A stretch of DNA of 64,000 nt, taken from Burkholderia sp. WSM2232. Lineage in GTDB: Bacteria; Pseudomonadota; Gammaproteobacteria; Burkholderiales; Burkholderiaceae. Positions 50,734 through 58,842 of this stretch are shown here, in pieces. Within the stretch, counting starts at the first letter, position 1. The number at the start of each line of letters is the position of its first letter. Under the pieces are notes generated by a model that saw nothing but the letters and a program-made list of their open reading frames with translations, ran no database searches and was not told the origin of the DNA. The position numbers were made by a program, and so were the translations under genes. Location of the stretch: positions 218,745-282,744 of the forward strand of contig NZ_AWZV01000005.1 in NCBI RefSeq assembly GCF_000472545.1. The letters run 5' to 3'.

Positions 50734-52281
50734 ATGGCTTATTCGACCGCCGAACTGCGAGGGATGGAGGCTGCCGCCGAACACGCGGCGACGCATGACG
50801 CAGCGCATGGCGTTGGGCAAGCCGCTCTACAGGTTAAAGAAATTGGCGATGCCGACGAGGTTCGCGAACTTGACCATATTGGCGGCGTGAGCGAAGCCGA
50901 CGCCGCCAGTGGACACCGCGCCATAGCCATAGCGCGCGCGAAGCATGAGGCCACCGCCGGCACAGCCGCGCAAACCACATTGCCCCACGTATCGCCCGGC
51001 ACTGCACACACCGCAATAGCCTCTACGCCTACCGCGCCGATCTCCGCTCTGCCGCTTCGCGCCGTCCAGCCGCTGGCCGCGCGCGTGGCGAGGCTCGTGT
51101 GCAACGCAGGCACTGCGCGGCGCCTCGAACGCGAACTCGCCGTCGCGGCATGGCAAGCCACGCTTGAAGCGTCATTCGACAGCAGCAGCGCCTCCTTCGA
51201 ACAACCGGGCGTGCTCCATCTGGCTCACCCGGCCGGCCCGGTTTGCGTGCTGTTCGATCTGGCTGAGTACCCCGCGCTCGACATCGCCGCACTGCCCGAC
51301 GGTTCGCGGCCGGCCACGCCCGGCGACACGGCGCGCGCGTTGCGCATTGCAGTCGCCGGTGTACTGCTCGAACCGCTGCTCAAGCGTCTTGAAGCGCTCG
51401 GCCTTGCAGGCATGCGCGTCACGCAGCTTGCGCGCGGCAAACCGCACGTGTTCGATAAGACGAATACGCAAGATTGCGCTGCGTTCAGCGTCACTTTCTC
51501 GCTCGACGGAACATGGCATCGCGCGCGCGTGCTGCTCACGGCGCCCGTGGTTGATGCGCTCGAAGCCCTGCAGGCCGCGCATTCGGCCCGTCATTCAGCC
51601 CGTCATGCGGCCGGTACATTCGCGGCGCACACCGCATCGCAAGTGACCGACATAGCGCCTGCGTTTGCCGATTGCATGGTGCCGGGTCGCCTGATACTCG
51701 GTGCGCGGCGCCTGCCCGTCGACACATTGCGCGCCCTCGAAGCGGGCGACGTGCTGCTGCGTTCGCTGCCCGCCAGTTTGCGCGCGCTGCTGCCGGGCAG
51801 CGGTGGCCGGCATGTCGATGAAGCCGGCGCCGCCCCCGCTGCCACGGGCCACGCCGCGCCGCTTCCGGAGCCCGCAAGCGCCACCGTGGCCTGGGGCTCG
51901 CCCGGCCTGATGCGCGTGCACGCGCAAGTCAACATGGAAGGCCGCAGGCTTTCACTCACGAAGGAGCCCATCATGACCGATGAGCTGGACCCCGTTCGCC
52001 CTGACGACCTGCTCGCCCCAGATCAACATTCGAGTCCGATCGAGATCGGCGAACTCGATCTGCCCGTCCAGTTCGAAGTCGACACGGTCGCGTTGCCGCT
52101 CTCGCAACTCTATGCGCTGCGTCCCGGCTATGTGCTCGAACTGCCGACCCCGGTTGCCGAAGCACAGCTCAAACTGGTCACGCACGGGCAGACCATTGGC
52201 TATGGCGAACTCGTGACCGTGGGCGATCATCTCGGCATTCGCATCCTGCGCATGGCGCACGGCGATGGTCCAGTTCAGTGA
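50734..52281 (+). CDS. sctQ: T3SS C-ring protein SctQ
   Basis: 515 residues, longer than most SctQ proteins (~300-370). The first ~110 residues are an Ala/His/Glu-rich extension (MEAAAEHAATHDAAHG). The rest holds a SpoA1-like region (~300-360) and a C-terminal SpoA2/FliN domain (SPIEIGELDLPVQFEVDTVALPLSQLYALRPGYVLELP). It forms the cytoplasmic sorting platform. The ATG at 50734 is preferred over the TTG at 50719. A strong internal ribosome site suggests a second product from 51973. It overlaps sctR by 17 bp. Confidence 0.88.
   Translation: MAYSTAELRGMEAAAEHAATHDAAHGVGQAALQVKEIGDADEVRELDHIGGVSEADAASGHRAIAIARAKHEATAGTAAQTTLPHVSPGTAHTAIASTPTAPISALPLRAVQPLAARVARLVCNAGTARRLERELAVAAWQATLEASFDSSSASFEQPGVLHLAHPAGPVCVLFDLAEYPALDIAALPDGSRPATPGDTARALRIAVAGVLLEPLLKRLEALGLAGMRVTQLARGKPHVFDKTNTQDCAAFSVTFSLDGTWHRARVLLTAPVVDALEALQAAHSARHSARHAAGTFAAHTASQVTDIAPAFADCMVPGRLILGARRLPVDTLRALEAGDVLLRSLPASLRALLPGSGGRHVDEAGAAPAATGHAAPLPEPASATVAWGSPGLMRVHAQVNMEGRRLSLTKEPIMTDELDPVRPDDLLAPDQHSSPIEIGELDLPVQFEVDTVALPLSQLYALRPGYVLELPTPVAEAQLKLVTHGQTIGYGELVTVGDHLGIRILRMAHGDGPVQ
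51973..52281 (+). CDS. Probable internal translation product SctQ-C
   Basis: Inside sctQ, GAAGGAG stands seven bases before an in-frame ATG at 51973 (MTDELDPVRPDDLLAPD). The 102-residue product is exactly the C-terminal SpoA2/FliN-like domain. Yersinia YscQ and Salmonella SpaO make such a short form by internal initiation, and it builds the C-ring with the full-length protein. Here this is inferred from the site only. Confidence 0.6.
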   Translation: MTDELDPVRPDDLLAPDQHSSPIEIGELDLPVQFEVDTVALPLSQLYALRPGYVLELPTPVAEAQLKLVTHGQTIGYGELVTVGDHLGIRILRMAHGDGPVQ

Positions 52282-52915
52282 CATAACCGGGCTGCTGATC
52301 GTCATTGTCGCGATCAGCCTGGTCCCATTCGTCGCGATGGTCGTCACCTCGTACGCGAAGATCGTCGTCGTGCTCGGCCTGTTGCGCAATGCGCTCGGCG
52401 TGCAGCAGGTGCCGCCCAACATGGTGCTCAACGGCGTGGCGATTCTCGTATCGATCTATGTGATGGCCCCGGTCGGCATGCAGGCCATGCAGTCGATGCA
52501 GGGTCAGGCGATTGCCGGCCAGCCGACCCAGGCGCTGATCCAGGTGTTCAGCGCGGCGCGCGAGCCGTTCCGCACATTCCTGCAGAAGCACACCAACGAA
52601 CGCGAGAAGCGCTTTTTTATCCGCTCGGCAAACGTGGTGTGGCCCAAAGAAGCCGCGTCGAGCCTGCATGAGAACGACCTGATCGTGCTCGCGCCTGCGT
52701 TCACGCTCACCGAACTCACCGACGCCTTCAAGATCGGCTTTCTGCTTTACATTGCCTTTATCGTCATCGACCTGATCATCGCGAATGTGCTGCTCGCGAT
52801 GGGTCTGAACCAGGTGACGCCGACCAACGTGGCCATTCCGTTCAAGCTGCTGCTGTTCGTCGTCATGGACGGCTGGTCCACGCTGATTCACGGCCTCGTG
52901 ATGACCTATCGCTAG
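52265..52915 (+). CDS. sctR: T3SS export-gate protein SctR
   Basis: 216-residue FliP/YscR/HrcR protein with four membrane spans and the family stretches VPFVAMVVTSYAKIVVVLGLLRNALGVQQVPPNMVLNGVAI and LTELTDAFKIGFLLYIAFIVIDLIIANVLLAMG. It forms the core pore with SctS and SctT. It starts inside the end of sctQ, so translation is coupled. Confidence 0.97.
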   Translation: MVQFSDITGLLIVIVAISLVPFVAMVVTSYAKIVVVLGLLRNALGVQQVPPNMVLNGVAILVSIYVMAPVGMQAMQSMQGQAIAGQPTQALIQVFSAAREPFRTFLQKHTNEREKRFFIRSANVVWPKEAASSLHENDLIVLAPAFTLTELTDAFKIGFLLYIAFIVIDLIIANVLLAMGLNQVTPTNVAIPFKLLLFVVMDGWSTLIHGLVMTYR

Positions 52916-52952
52916 CGCGGCCCGCGCGCGAACCACTCGGGACAACCGGCAC

Positions 52953-53216
52953 ATGGACATCGACACGCTCGTTCGCTTCACGACTCAGGGCATGCTGCTA
53001 TGCATGTACATCTCGCTGCCTATCGTGATCGTGGCCGCGCTCGTGGGGCTCGGCGTGTCGTTCCTGCAGGCGATCACGTCGATGCAGGACCAGACGCTGT
53101 CGCACGGTGTGAAGCTGATTGCGGTGACGATCGCTATCGTCATCGCCGCGCCGTTTTCCGCGGCGGCACTGCTGCACTTTGCCAACGAAATCATGCATAC
53201 GGCGGTGCCGCAATGA
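52953..53216 (+). CDS. sctS: T3SS export-gate protein SctS
   Basis: 87-residue FliQ/YscS/HrcS protein with two membrane helices (GMLLCMYISLPIVIVAALVGLGVSFLQAITSMQDQTL then LIAVTIAIVIAAPFSAAALLHFA). Standard length. Its stop overlaps the start of hpaA as ATGA. Confidence 0.96.
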   Translation: MDIDTLVRFTTQGMLLCMYISLPIVIVAALVGLGVSFLQAITSMQDQTLSHGVKLIAVTIAIVIAAPFSAAALLHFANEIMHTAVPQ

Positions 53217-54118
53217 CGCGTGTCGGCAGTCACAGCCATGCCACGTCGCTCGGCGCACAGGCACAGGCGGTGCGCGAGGGTTCGCAGCAGGCCACGCTCG
53301 CGCGTTTTGCCGTGCTGTATCGCGGCACCGTTACCTTCAGCTATGCCCGCACCCAGCAGATGGCGATGCGCGGCTCGCTGCTCGCGCGCAAGCTCGCGGC
53401 GCTCAACGCGCGCAAGCGCAATGCGGCACGCCGCACAGGCATGCGGCGACCGCTCGTCGTGACTGGCAACGATGCGTATGAGCATGCCGCCGACAGCGGC
53501 CACTCCGGGCGCATTCAACGCGAAGGCGGAGGCGGTGGCCGTGGTAACGGCCAACCGCAGCATGACGGTCGTGACGGTGCCGATAGCGACGGGGGCATGC
53601 CGCGCGCGCAGATCCGCACGCGTCGTGGACACGCTGTGATTGCGCCGCCCGCGCCGGGCGCGCTGCAAAAATACGTCGCTGCACAGGCGCTCTGTTCGAA
53701 TCCGGAAATGGCGCAGACGTTGCCGCGTCTGTGGTGCGACACACTGCTTGCGTTGCGCGATGAAGCCGCAGCGCGTCCGCATGCGCCGCTCGATGCGCTG
53801 CTGCACGAGCACTTCATTGATCTGCTCGCCGTGCAGCAGCAAATCAGTGCAAGCGGCGGTACAAGCGGCGGTGCGACTGCCAGTGCGAGCATGGGCGCAT
53901 GGCGGCAGCGCCTGATCGAGGCATCGGGCGAACGCGAGGCAGGCGCGCAAGCCGGCGCATCGACGGAAGAAATCACCCGCGTGGGCCAGCTCAATCTGCT
54001 CATGCCGCTCCTGCTGCTCAGCTACGGCAGGCCCTCGACACCGGCCATGCGCGAGCGCGCCATGAACGTACGCATCGTGCAACGCGGCGTCGCGCTGACG
54101 GCCGCGCAACGCGGCTGA
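53213..54118 (+). CDS. hpaA: HpaA-like T3SS control and secreted protein
   Basis: 301 residues directly after sctS and before sctD, the position of hpaA in the Xanthomonas hrpD operon. Residues ~60-90 are very basic (NARKRNAARRTGMRRP), resembling the nuclear-localisation-type region reported for HpaA. A Gly-rich stretch follows, and the conserved-looking C-terminus is TEEITRVGQLNLLMPLLLLSYGRPSTPAM. HpaA of Xanthomonas is secreted and controls access of pilus and effector proteins. Assignment is by position and general features; overall identity is not measurable here. Confidence 0.65.
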   Translation: MTRVGSHSHATSLGAQAQAVREGSQQATLARFAVLYRGTVTFSYARTQQMAMRGSLLARKLAALNARKRNAARRTGMRRPLVVTGNDAYEHAADSGHSGRIQREGGGGGRGNGQPQHDGRDGADSDGGMPRAQIRTRRGHAVIAPPAPGALQKYVAAQALCSNPEMAQTLPRLWCDTLLALRDEAAARPHAPLDALLHEHFIDLLAVQQQISASGGTSGGATASASMGAWRQRLIEASGEREAGAQAGASTEEITRVGQLNLLMPLLLLSYGRPSTPAMRERAMNVRIVQRGVALTAAQRG

Positions 54119-54235
54119 CCAACGCGGCTGACCAACGCGGCCGACCAAAGCGGCTGATGAACGCGGCTGATGAACGCCGCTGACAACGCGGCCGCCCAAC
54201 GCGACTGACCAAAGCGGCCGACGCAGCGCTTTGCC
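54119..54235. repeat. 13-bp degenerate tandem repeat between hpaA and sctD
   Basis: About eight units of GCGGCTGACCAAC and variants (GCGGCCGACCAAA, GCGGCTGATGAAC). It starts at the last codons of hpaA and ends just before the hrpII box at 54254. Confidence 0.85.
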
Positions 54236-54253
54236 CTGACGGGCGCGCGCGGT

Positions 54254-54314
54254 TTCGCTTTCCTGGTATCTGCTTCGCATTGTGTGCCGGAAGGTCACCC
54301 GCGGCGGCTAGAGT
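54254..54314 (+). promoter_or_regulatory. hrpII/PIP box upstream of sctD
   Basis: TTCGC-N15-TTCGC: TTCG at 54254-54257 and at 54274-54277, with TAGAGT (54309-54314) exactly 31 nt downstream. It shows that sctD to hpaB can be transcribed apart from the sctU-hpaA run. Confidence 0.85.
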
Positions 54315-54366
54315 GAGTGTCGAAGGCGTGCCGCTGCACGCCGCATCATCCTCCAACGGGCCTTTC

Positions 54367-55833
54367 ATGACGAAGCTGCTGCGTATCCTGACTGGCGTGC
54401 ATGCCGGCGCGGAACTGCGTCTCAGCGCCGGCATTCACCGGATCGGCGCGGACGACGACGCCGATATCCGCATCTCCGACTGGCGCGGCGACGACGTGTC
54501 GCTCGTCGTCGATGCAAGCGGCGTGGTGAGTGCGCGCCGCATGCAGCCGGTCGTCGCGCTCGCGGAGGGCGACCCGGACACCGCACCGAAAACCGTCCCG
54601 GATACCGACGCACACAGCAGCACACGCATTCGCGCAAACGAAGGTCACGACGGCGAGCAGGGAGCGCGCCACGCAGCGCAAAGCGACGAGGAGCCCGGCA
54701 CCGTCATCCTGCTCGAGTTCGTGCCGATGCAGTTCGGCGATACCGTCATCTGTATCGGCTCGGACGACGCCGCGTGGCCAAGCGATCTGGACCTGCTCTC
54801 CACGCTGCTCGTGAAGCCGGACCAGACGCGGCGCGCCGCCGAGCGCTCGCGCCGCCGCAAAATGACAGGCGTCGTCTCCGCTTGCGCAATGCTGGGTGCG
54901 GTACTGGTGATCGGCTCGGTCATGCTGACGACGGCCGTGAGCCGTGCCGCGTTGCCGCGCGACGCGGGCGACCTCGCGCAGCGTGTCAATCTCGAACTGG
55001 CCGCCGCACACATGAAGGAACTGCATGCGCACGTGCGCGGGTCGACGGTAACCGTAAGCGGTATGGTGGCGACAGCCGACGAAGACACGCAAGTGCGCAA
55101 GATGCTGATGCGCATCTCGCCGGACCGTATCGTGCGCCACTATGACATCGCGCAGAACGACGTGCGCAACATCGCCGATTCGCTCGCGATGCAGGGGCTG
55201 AAGGTGACGTATGCGGGGCGCGGAGTCTTCGAGATCAGCGGCAAGGCCGCCAATCCGCGCGACGTCGAGGCGGCCGTTGCGCGAATGCGCCACGATCTCA
55301 GCGACAACGTGAAGAACGTGCGTGTGAACGTCGCGCAGGCGGAAGACGCGTTGCCGTCGGCGCCCTCGTTCTCTTTCCTGATGGCTTCTGACGACGTGCG
55401 CTACGGTCAAACGCCCGACGGCGTCAAGCATATCTACACCGTGCCGGAAGACCCGGCTTCGTCGGCGGCGATCGCGGCCGCGGCGAATGGTCTTGCCGGC
55501 TCCAGTGCGAACGGCGCGGCAAACTACGCTGCGAGCAATGCCTCAAACAACGCTGCCAATAACGCGGCAAACAGCGCGCCAAACAACGCCGCAAACGGCG
55601 CGGCAAATCTTGCAGCCAACAGCGCAGCCACTCCCGACACGAGCGCGACGGACAGTGCCGGCGAAGGGCCCGGCGTGCATTCCCTCACGCCCGCACCGTC
55701 GGACGGCCTGGGCCTGGTCCGCAGCGGCGCCGCGCGCGGCGTGATGCAGCCCGTCGAGGACATTCCCGCGACGCCGCCCTCGCCCGCGACGCGAGCCGCG
55801 AACACCACCGCTTATCTGCCGCTACCGAAGTGA
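54367..55833 (+). CDS. sctD: T3SS inner-ring protein SctD (HrpD5-like)
   Basis: 488 residues. The N-terminus is a FHA-like cytoplasmic domain (LLRILTGVHAGAELRLSAGIHRIGADDDADIRISDW). One membrane helix lies at ~170-190 (VSACAMLGAVLVIGSVMLTTAV), followed by periplasmic ring-building/BON modules (LHAHVRGSTVTVSGMVAT; YAGRGVFEISGKAANPRDVEAAVARMR). The tail (~375-488) is an Ala/Asn/Ser-rich low-complexity stretch with ANNAAN repeats, unusual for the family. With SctJ it forms the inner ring. I start at MTKLLRILTG (54367); the predicted hrpII transcript starts near 54320. Confidence 0.85.
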   Translation: MTKLLRILTGVHAGAELRLSAGIHRIGADDDADIRISDWRGDDVSLVVDASGVVSARRMQPVVALAEGDPDTAPKTVPDTDAHSSTRIRANEGHDGEQGARHAAQSDEEPGTVILLEFVPMQFGDTVICIGSDDAAWPSDLDLLSTLLVKPDQTRRAAERSRRRKMTGVVSACAMLGAVLVIGSVMLTTAVSRAALPRDAGDLAQRVNLELAAAHMKELHAHVRGSTVTVSGMVATADEDTQVRKMLMRISPDRIVRHYDIAQNDVRNIADSLAMQGLKVTYAGRGVFEISGKAANPRDVEAAVARMRHDLSDNVKNVRVNVAQAEDALPSAPSFSFLMASDDVRYGQTPDGVKHIYTVPEDPASSAAIAAAANGLAGSSANGAANYAASNASNNAANNAANSAPNNAANGAANLAANSAATPDTSATDSAGEGPGVHSLTPAPSDGLGLVRSGAARGVMQPVEDIPATPPSPATRAANTTAYLPLPK

Positions 55834-55841
55834 GGTTTCCC

Positions 55842-56102
55842 ATGACGCAGACATCGACCATTTACGCACCGCTCGAAGCGTGCGCCGCCGACTTCAACGA
55901 TCTGCAGAAGACGCTCGCCGATCCCGCCGGCGGGCCGCGTCTTGCCGCGATACGCGAGGCGCTGGAAGCGACCGCGAAAAACGTCGGCGAAGCACATGGC
56001 GCAACCGAGTTGGACCGCAACGATCTGGCGAAGCTGTATCGCGGCCTGCTTGCCGCCGGCCGCATCGTCGGTCAGCTCGCGGACAAACGCGGCGCGGCCT
56101 GA
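55842..56102 (+). CDS. Small T3SS protein in HrpD6 position
   Basis: 86 residues, helical (EACAADFNDLQKTLADPAGGPRLAAIREALEATAKNVGEAH). It starts 8 bp after sctD with GAGG upstream. HrpD6 of Xanthomonas (about 80 residues) has the same place and size. The helix-rich, Cys-poor sequence would also fit a needle-type subunit or a small chaperone. Recognised by position only. Confidence 0.6.
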   Translation: MTQTSTIYAPLEACAADFNDLQKTLADPAGGPRLAAIREALEATAKNVGEAHGATELDRNDLAKLYRGLLAAGRIVGQLADKRGAA

Positions 56103-56209
56103 GGGCGCGCCACCGGCGTGAGCGCCGGGCACGAGGCTCGCCCTGTGCGGCGGCGGCTGGCTGTCACACAGGGCAGCATTTCTTTTTAACCGGAAAACGA
56201 GGAGGTCTT

Positions 56210-56374
56210 ATGTCTATCGGTCCAGCAATGGGTGCGATCACCGGCATGGCCGCGCAAGGCAGCACGGCGGCCATCGGCGCGGCGCAGGCCACGCTGCAGA
56301 TGTCGCTGGCGGGCGCGGTGGCCAACACCATGAAAACCGCGGGTCAGACGATCCAGGGCGGCACTGGGCACTAG
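56210..56374 (+). CDS. Very small Ala/Gly-rich protein, Hrp pilin/needle candidate (HrpE position)
   Basis: 54 residues, no charged residues in the first 40 except none, mainly Ala, Gly, Met, Thr and Gln (MSIGPAMGAITGMAAQGSTA, ending AGQTIQGGTGH). It has an excellent ribosome site (GAGGAGG) and so should be strongly expressed. It sits where hrpE, the Hrp pilin gene, lies in Xanthomonas. Pilins of HrpE/HrpY type are 80-95 residues, so this is short; the HrpD6-like neighbour is an alternative candidate. I infer a secreted filament or pilus component. Confidence 0.55.
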   Translation: MSIGPAMGAITGMAAQGSTAAIGAAQATLQMSLAGAVANTMKTAGQTIQGGTGH

Positions 56375-56565
56375 CGCGCAAGCTTCGCAGTCCGGCGCGT
56401 GCCGGTTCGCGAGGACCGGCAGCGCCGCGAGGCCTACCCGTTGGGTCTGCGGCAGGCCGCTGGTTGCCGGGCTGCGTCACGTCTTGCCGGCCGGTTCGCG
56501 GTTCTCCGCGCGCCGGCTTCTTGCGTCGTCCGTATGATCCTTTGTGAGTTGCGCGGGCCTTTTAC
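56375..56565. other. Spacer between the pilin candidate and hpaB
   Basis: GC-rich spacer of 190 bp with several short inverted repeats around CCGG (for example CCGGTTCGCGAGGACCGG near 56402-56419, a probable hairpin). No hrpII box with correct spacing and no gene. Confidence 0.35.
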
Positions 56566-57033
56566 TTGGACACCCACGATAGTTCGGATCGCTATGCATC
56601 GCTCGTGCGCGACCTGTGCGCGACGGTCGGCCTCGCGGACGCCGAGCACGTGTTGCGCACGCGCTCCGTCGAAGTGGAAGGGTTCGACGTGCGGCTCGAA
56701 CACTTCGAGAACGATCTGGACGCGCTGTACGCCAACTTTCATTACGGCACGGTAACGGCTGGCCGCACGCTCGTCGTGTTCCGGCTGATGCTCGAGGCCA
56801 ATCTGCTGATCTACGCGCAGGACCAGGCGCAACTGGGACTCGACACCGACACCGGCGGAATCGTGCTGGTGCTGCGCGTGCCCATGACGCACGACGTCGA
56901 CGGCGCCGCGCTTGCCGATCTGCTCGCGCATTACGCCGAGCATGGCCGCTATTGGCGCAAGAGCATTATCGAGTCGACGGATGAGATGTTCGAAGGGATC
57001 GTCGCCGGCGAGTTTACCTGGCTGCGGGCGTGA
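56566..57033 (+). CDS. hpaB: HpaB-like T3SS exit-control chaperone
   Basis: 155 residues with the CesT/HpaB fold pattern (YASLVRDLCATVGLADAEHVLRTRSVEVEGFDVRLEHF, then GRTLVVFRLMLEANLLIYAQDQAQLGLDTDTGGIVLVLRVPM). HpaB binds many effectors and delivers them to SctN. The gene starts with TTG at 56566, the only start codon in a suitable place (an in-frame stop lies 19 bp upstream), and no good ribosome site is visible. It follows the pilin candidate as in Xanthomonas. It is convergent with the next gene across a strong hairpin. Confidence 0.85.
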   Translation: MDTHDSSDRYASLVRDLCATVGLADAEHVLRTRSVEVEGFDVRLEHFENDLDALYANFHYGTVTAGRTLVVFRLMLEANLLIYAQDQAQLGLDTDTGGIVLVLRVPMTHDVDGAALADLLAHYAEHGRYWRKSIIESTDEMFEGIVAGEFTWLRA

Positions 57034-57128
57034 AGTGAGGTGGGCGCGAAAGGCGGCTTCAATGGCGGGTTCAGTGGCAGACGTTCACAGTCAGGCCCGA
57101 GCCGCGTGGCCCTTTAGACAGCGGCTCT

Positions 57129-57154
57129 GAGGCGCTGCGGTGCCGCAGCGCCTC
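57129..57154. terminator. 12-bp perfect hairpin between convergent genes
   Basis: GAGGCGCTGCGG (57129-57140) and CCGCAGCGCCTC (57143-57154) are exact complements. It lies between hpaB (plus) and the unknown minus-strand gene, so it can end both transcripts. No T-run. Confidence 0.65.
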
Positions 57155-57161
57155 GGTCAGC

Positions 57162-57626
57162 TCAGGTCGCGCCATGAATGACCTGGCCAACGTGCTTGGT
57201 GAATTCGACCAGCGCCTGAAGATTCGCGAGCAGCTGGCTCGCCGCCGCTGCATCGAAGGGGCTGTCTGTGACTGGCGGTGTCCCGGTGAATTGCGTTCGC
57301 ACGGGCTCAACGGGCCGAAGGGGCAACGTGCGCGCCCATGACGACGCGACGTCGTCGCGCGCGTGCGCGGCGCCCGGCTTGATCACCACGACGCTCGACC
57401 TGCGCAGAACCGGCAGCCTGTCGGCGTCCTTGCGCGACAGGCTGAATCTGACAGGGCCTTGGGGCGGTGGGATGTCGCGCAGCGGCGCGAGTTCCGCCGC
57501 GAGCTTCACGCTCGTCGGCACGAGCGCCGCGCGCCCGGCAGCTTTGCCGTGCGTCGTGTGGTTGTGCGTGCCTTCGATGCCGCCGACGCTCGTCGCCGGC
57601 CCCGCGGCAATTGCCTTGCTGTTCAC
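57162..57626 (-). CDS. Unknown protein under an hrpII box (154 aa)
   Basis: Not recognised. The product starts VNSKAIAAGPATSVGG from a GTG at 57626, with GGGAGACAG upstream. The first ~50 residues are Ala/Gly/Thr/His-rich and flexible, the middle has FSLSRKDADRLPVLRRSSVVVIKPG, and the C-terminal ~40 form a helix (AAAASQLLANLQALVEFTKHVGQVIHG). No signal peptide. A perfect minus-strand hrpII box with a good -10 lies upstream, so it is probably a T3SS-secreted protein or a chaperone. Confidence 0.7.
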   Translation of the reverse strand: MNSKAIAAGPATSVGGIEGTHNHTTHGKAAGRAALVPTSVKLAAELAPLRDIPPPQGPVRFSLSRKDADRLPVLRRSSVVVIKPGAAHARDDVASSWARTLPLRPVEPVRTQFTGTPPVTDSPFDAAAASQLLANLQALVEFTKHVGQVIHGAT

Positions 57627-57680
57627 GGTTGCTGTCTCCCAGGTTCGGCGCGGCAAACCGACGTGTGCCGCCATCGACGC

Positions 57681-57742
57681 ACCTTAGCGCCCGCTGGCGC
57701 GCGGCGTTTCCCGTCGCGCGAAATGGCGTGAGGCGAAGCGAA
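57681..57742 (-). promoter_or_regulatory. hrpII/PIP box for the unknown minus-strand gene
   Basis: On the minus strand TTCGC-N15-TTCGC at 57742-57719, then TAAGGT (57686-57681) 32 nt downstream, a full YANNRT match. It lies 93 bp from the GTG at 57626. Confidence 0.82.
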
Positions 57743-57851
57743 GCGCGAGCGCATGCTGTCCGCAAAATCTTCGCTGCATCGGGTTGCGATGTTTGCGTCG
57801 ATGCGTGTTCGCTGGGGTAAGGACGGCTTTTGGCAGTCGCAGGGGCATCAC

Positions 57852-57894
57852 AGCGATTGCGACAGCGACAGCGACAGCAATAGCGACAGCAACA
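57852..57894. repeat. 6-bp repeat GCGACA/GCAATA
   Basis: About seven units of AGCGAC and variants on the plus strand, between the two divergent hrpII boxes at 57719 and 57958. No gene here. Confidence 0.7.
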
Positions 57895-57957
57895 CCACAC
57901 CTGCGCGCCTCGGCAATCGCGTTAAAGGCCATGCATGCGCCGGCGTTGTCCAACACC

Positions 57958-58018
57958 TTCGCATTGGCGCGTGCGCCTTCGCTCCGGCCGCTGCGCGTTG
58001 CGCCCGTGCATCGACAAT
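57958..58018 (+). promoter_or_regulatory. hrpII/PIP box for the acetyltransferase/AWR pair
   Basis: TTCGC-N15-TTCGC: TTCG at 57958-57961 and 57978-57981, with GACAAT (58013-58018) 31 nt downstream. The -10 region CGACAATCG is the same nine bases as in the promoter at 62890-62951. The ATG at 58049 would be about 25 nt after the transcript start. Confidence 0.82.
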
Positions 58019-58048
58019 CGCATCACATGCCGTGCGTAGAGGTTGCCA

Positions 58049-58747
58049 ATGTCGCCATTCCGCTTTCCTGCCCTGATCGAATCCGCGGACCTGTTGATGC
58101 GGCCGCCCGAGCCGCGCGACGCCGAAGCGCTGTTCGACGAAATGCTCGGCGACCCCGAGACGACGCGCCACCTCAGTTTCCGGCGCCACACGCAGTTGGA
58201 CGAAACCCTCGCGTTTATCGACGATTCCGTGCAAGGCTGGCGCAGCGGCGAACTGATCCGCTGGGTTCTCGAAGACCGCGCGAGCGGCCGCCTCACCGGC
58301 ATGATCGAACTGCGGCCGCATCCGCCGCGCGTCGAAGTCGGCGTAATGATCAGCCGGCGCGGCGGTGCGCGTCGCCGCCGTGCGGGGCTGCGTGCGCTGC
58401 GCAAGCTGCTTGCATGGATGCTCGCGCAGCCGCCGATTCTGCGCATTTATGCGTATTGCGCCGTGGATGGAGACGCGCACAGCAGCATGGAAAAGCTCGG
58501 CTTCACGCTCGAAGCGAAGCTGACCAATTACGAGTGCCGGCCGAATCTCGGCGTGCTCGCCGGCGACAGCTATCTCTACGCGATGACGCGCCCATTGCAG
58601 GCGCCCGACGACACGCCCGCGACACGCTGGCTCGCCGAGTACGCAGCGCTCGATGCCGACTTCGAGCCGGGCGGCACCGACACTGGCCCGGACGCGCTTG
58701 CGCTCGCGCATGGCCACGCGCAGGACCCGCAAATCGCCGATTCGTAA
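58049..58747 (+). CDS. GNAT acetyltransferase (RimJ/RimL type) under hrpII control
   Basis: 232 residues. A GNAT domain covers ~5-175 (RMRPPEPRD-type start LLMRPPEPRDAEALFDEML, FRRHTQLDETLAFIDD, RWVLEDRASGRLTGMIELRPH and VDGDAHSSMEKLGFTLEAKL). The acetyl-CoA binding loop, usually Q/R-x-x-G-x-G/A, reads RRGGARRRRAGLRAL here. The C-terminal ~50 residues are a disordered acidic tail. AGAGG precedes the ATG. The gene follows a perfect hrpII box and leads the AWR-like gene by 95 bp. It may be an effector, a modifier of an effector or a self-protection enzyme; the target is unknown. Confidence 0.78.
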   Translation: MSPFRFPALIESADLLMRPPEPRDAEALFDEMLGDPETTRHLSFRRHTQLDETLAFIDDSVQGWRSGELIRWVLEDRASGRLTGMIELRPHPPRVEVGVMISRRGGARRRRAGLRALRKLLAWMLAQPPILRIYAYCAVDGDAHSSMEKLGFTLEAKLTNYECRPNLGVLAGDSYLYAMTRPLQAPDDTPATRWLAEYAALDADFEPGGTDTGPDALALAHGHAQDPQIADS

Positions 58748-58842
58748 ATCGACGCCGCGCTTCGCATCGCGCGGCGCTGCATCAATCCGGCTGTCACATT
58801 GCGAGGACATAGTGCAACGCGGTCTACTTCTGCCGCGTCGAC

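Noticed and set aside
53000..54118. Longer hpaA reading from 53000
   Set aside because: It would overlap sctS; the ATGA junction at 53213 is the natural start.
57784..58812. 342-codon plus-strand frame overlapping the acetyltransferase
   Set aside because: Arg-rich shadow; the GNAT frame has a domain, ribosome site and promoter.
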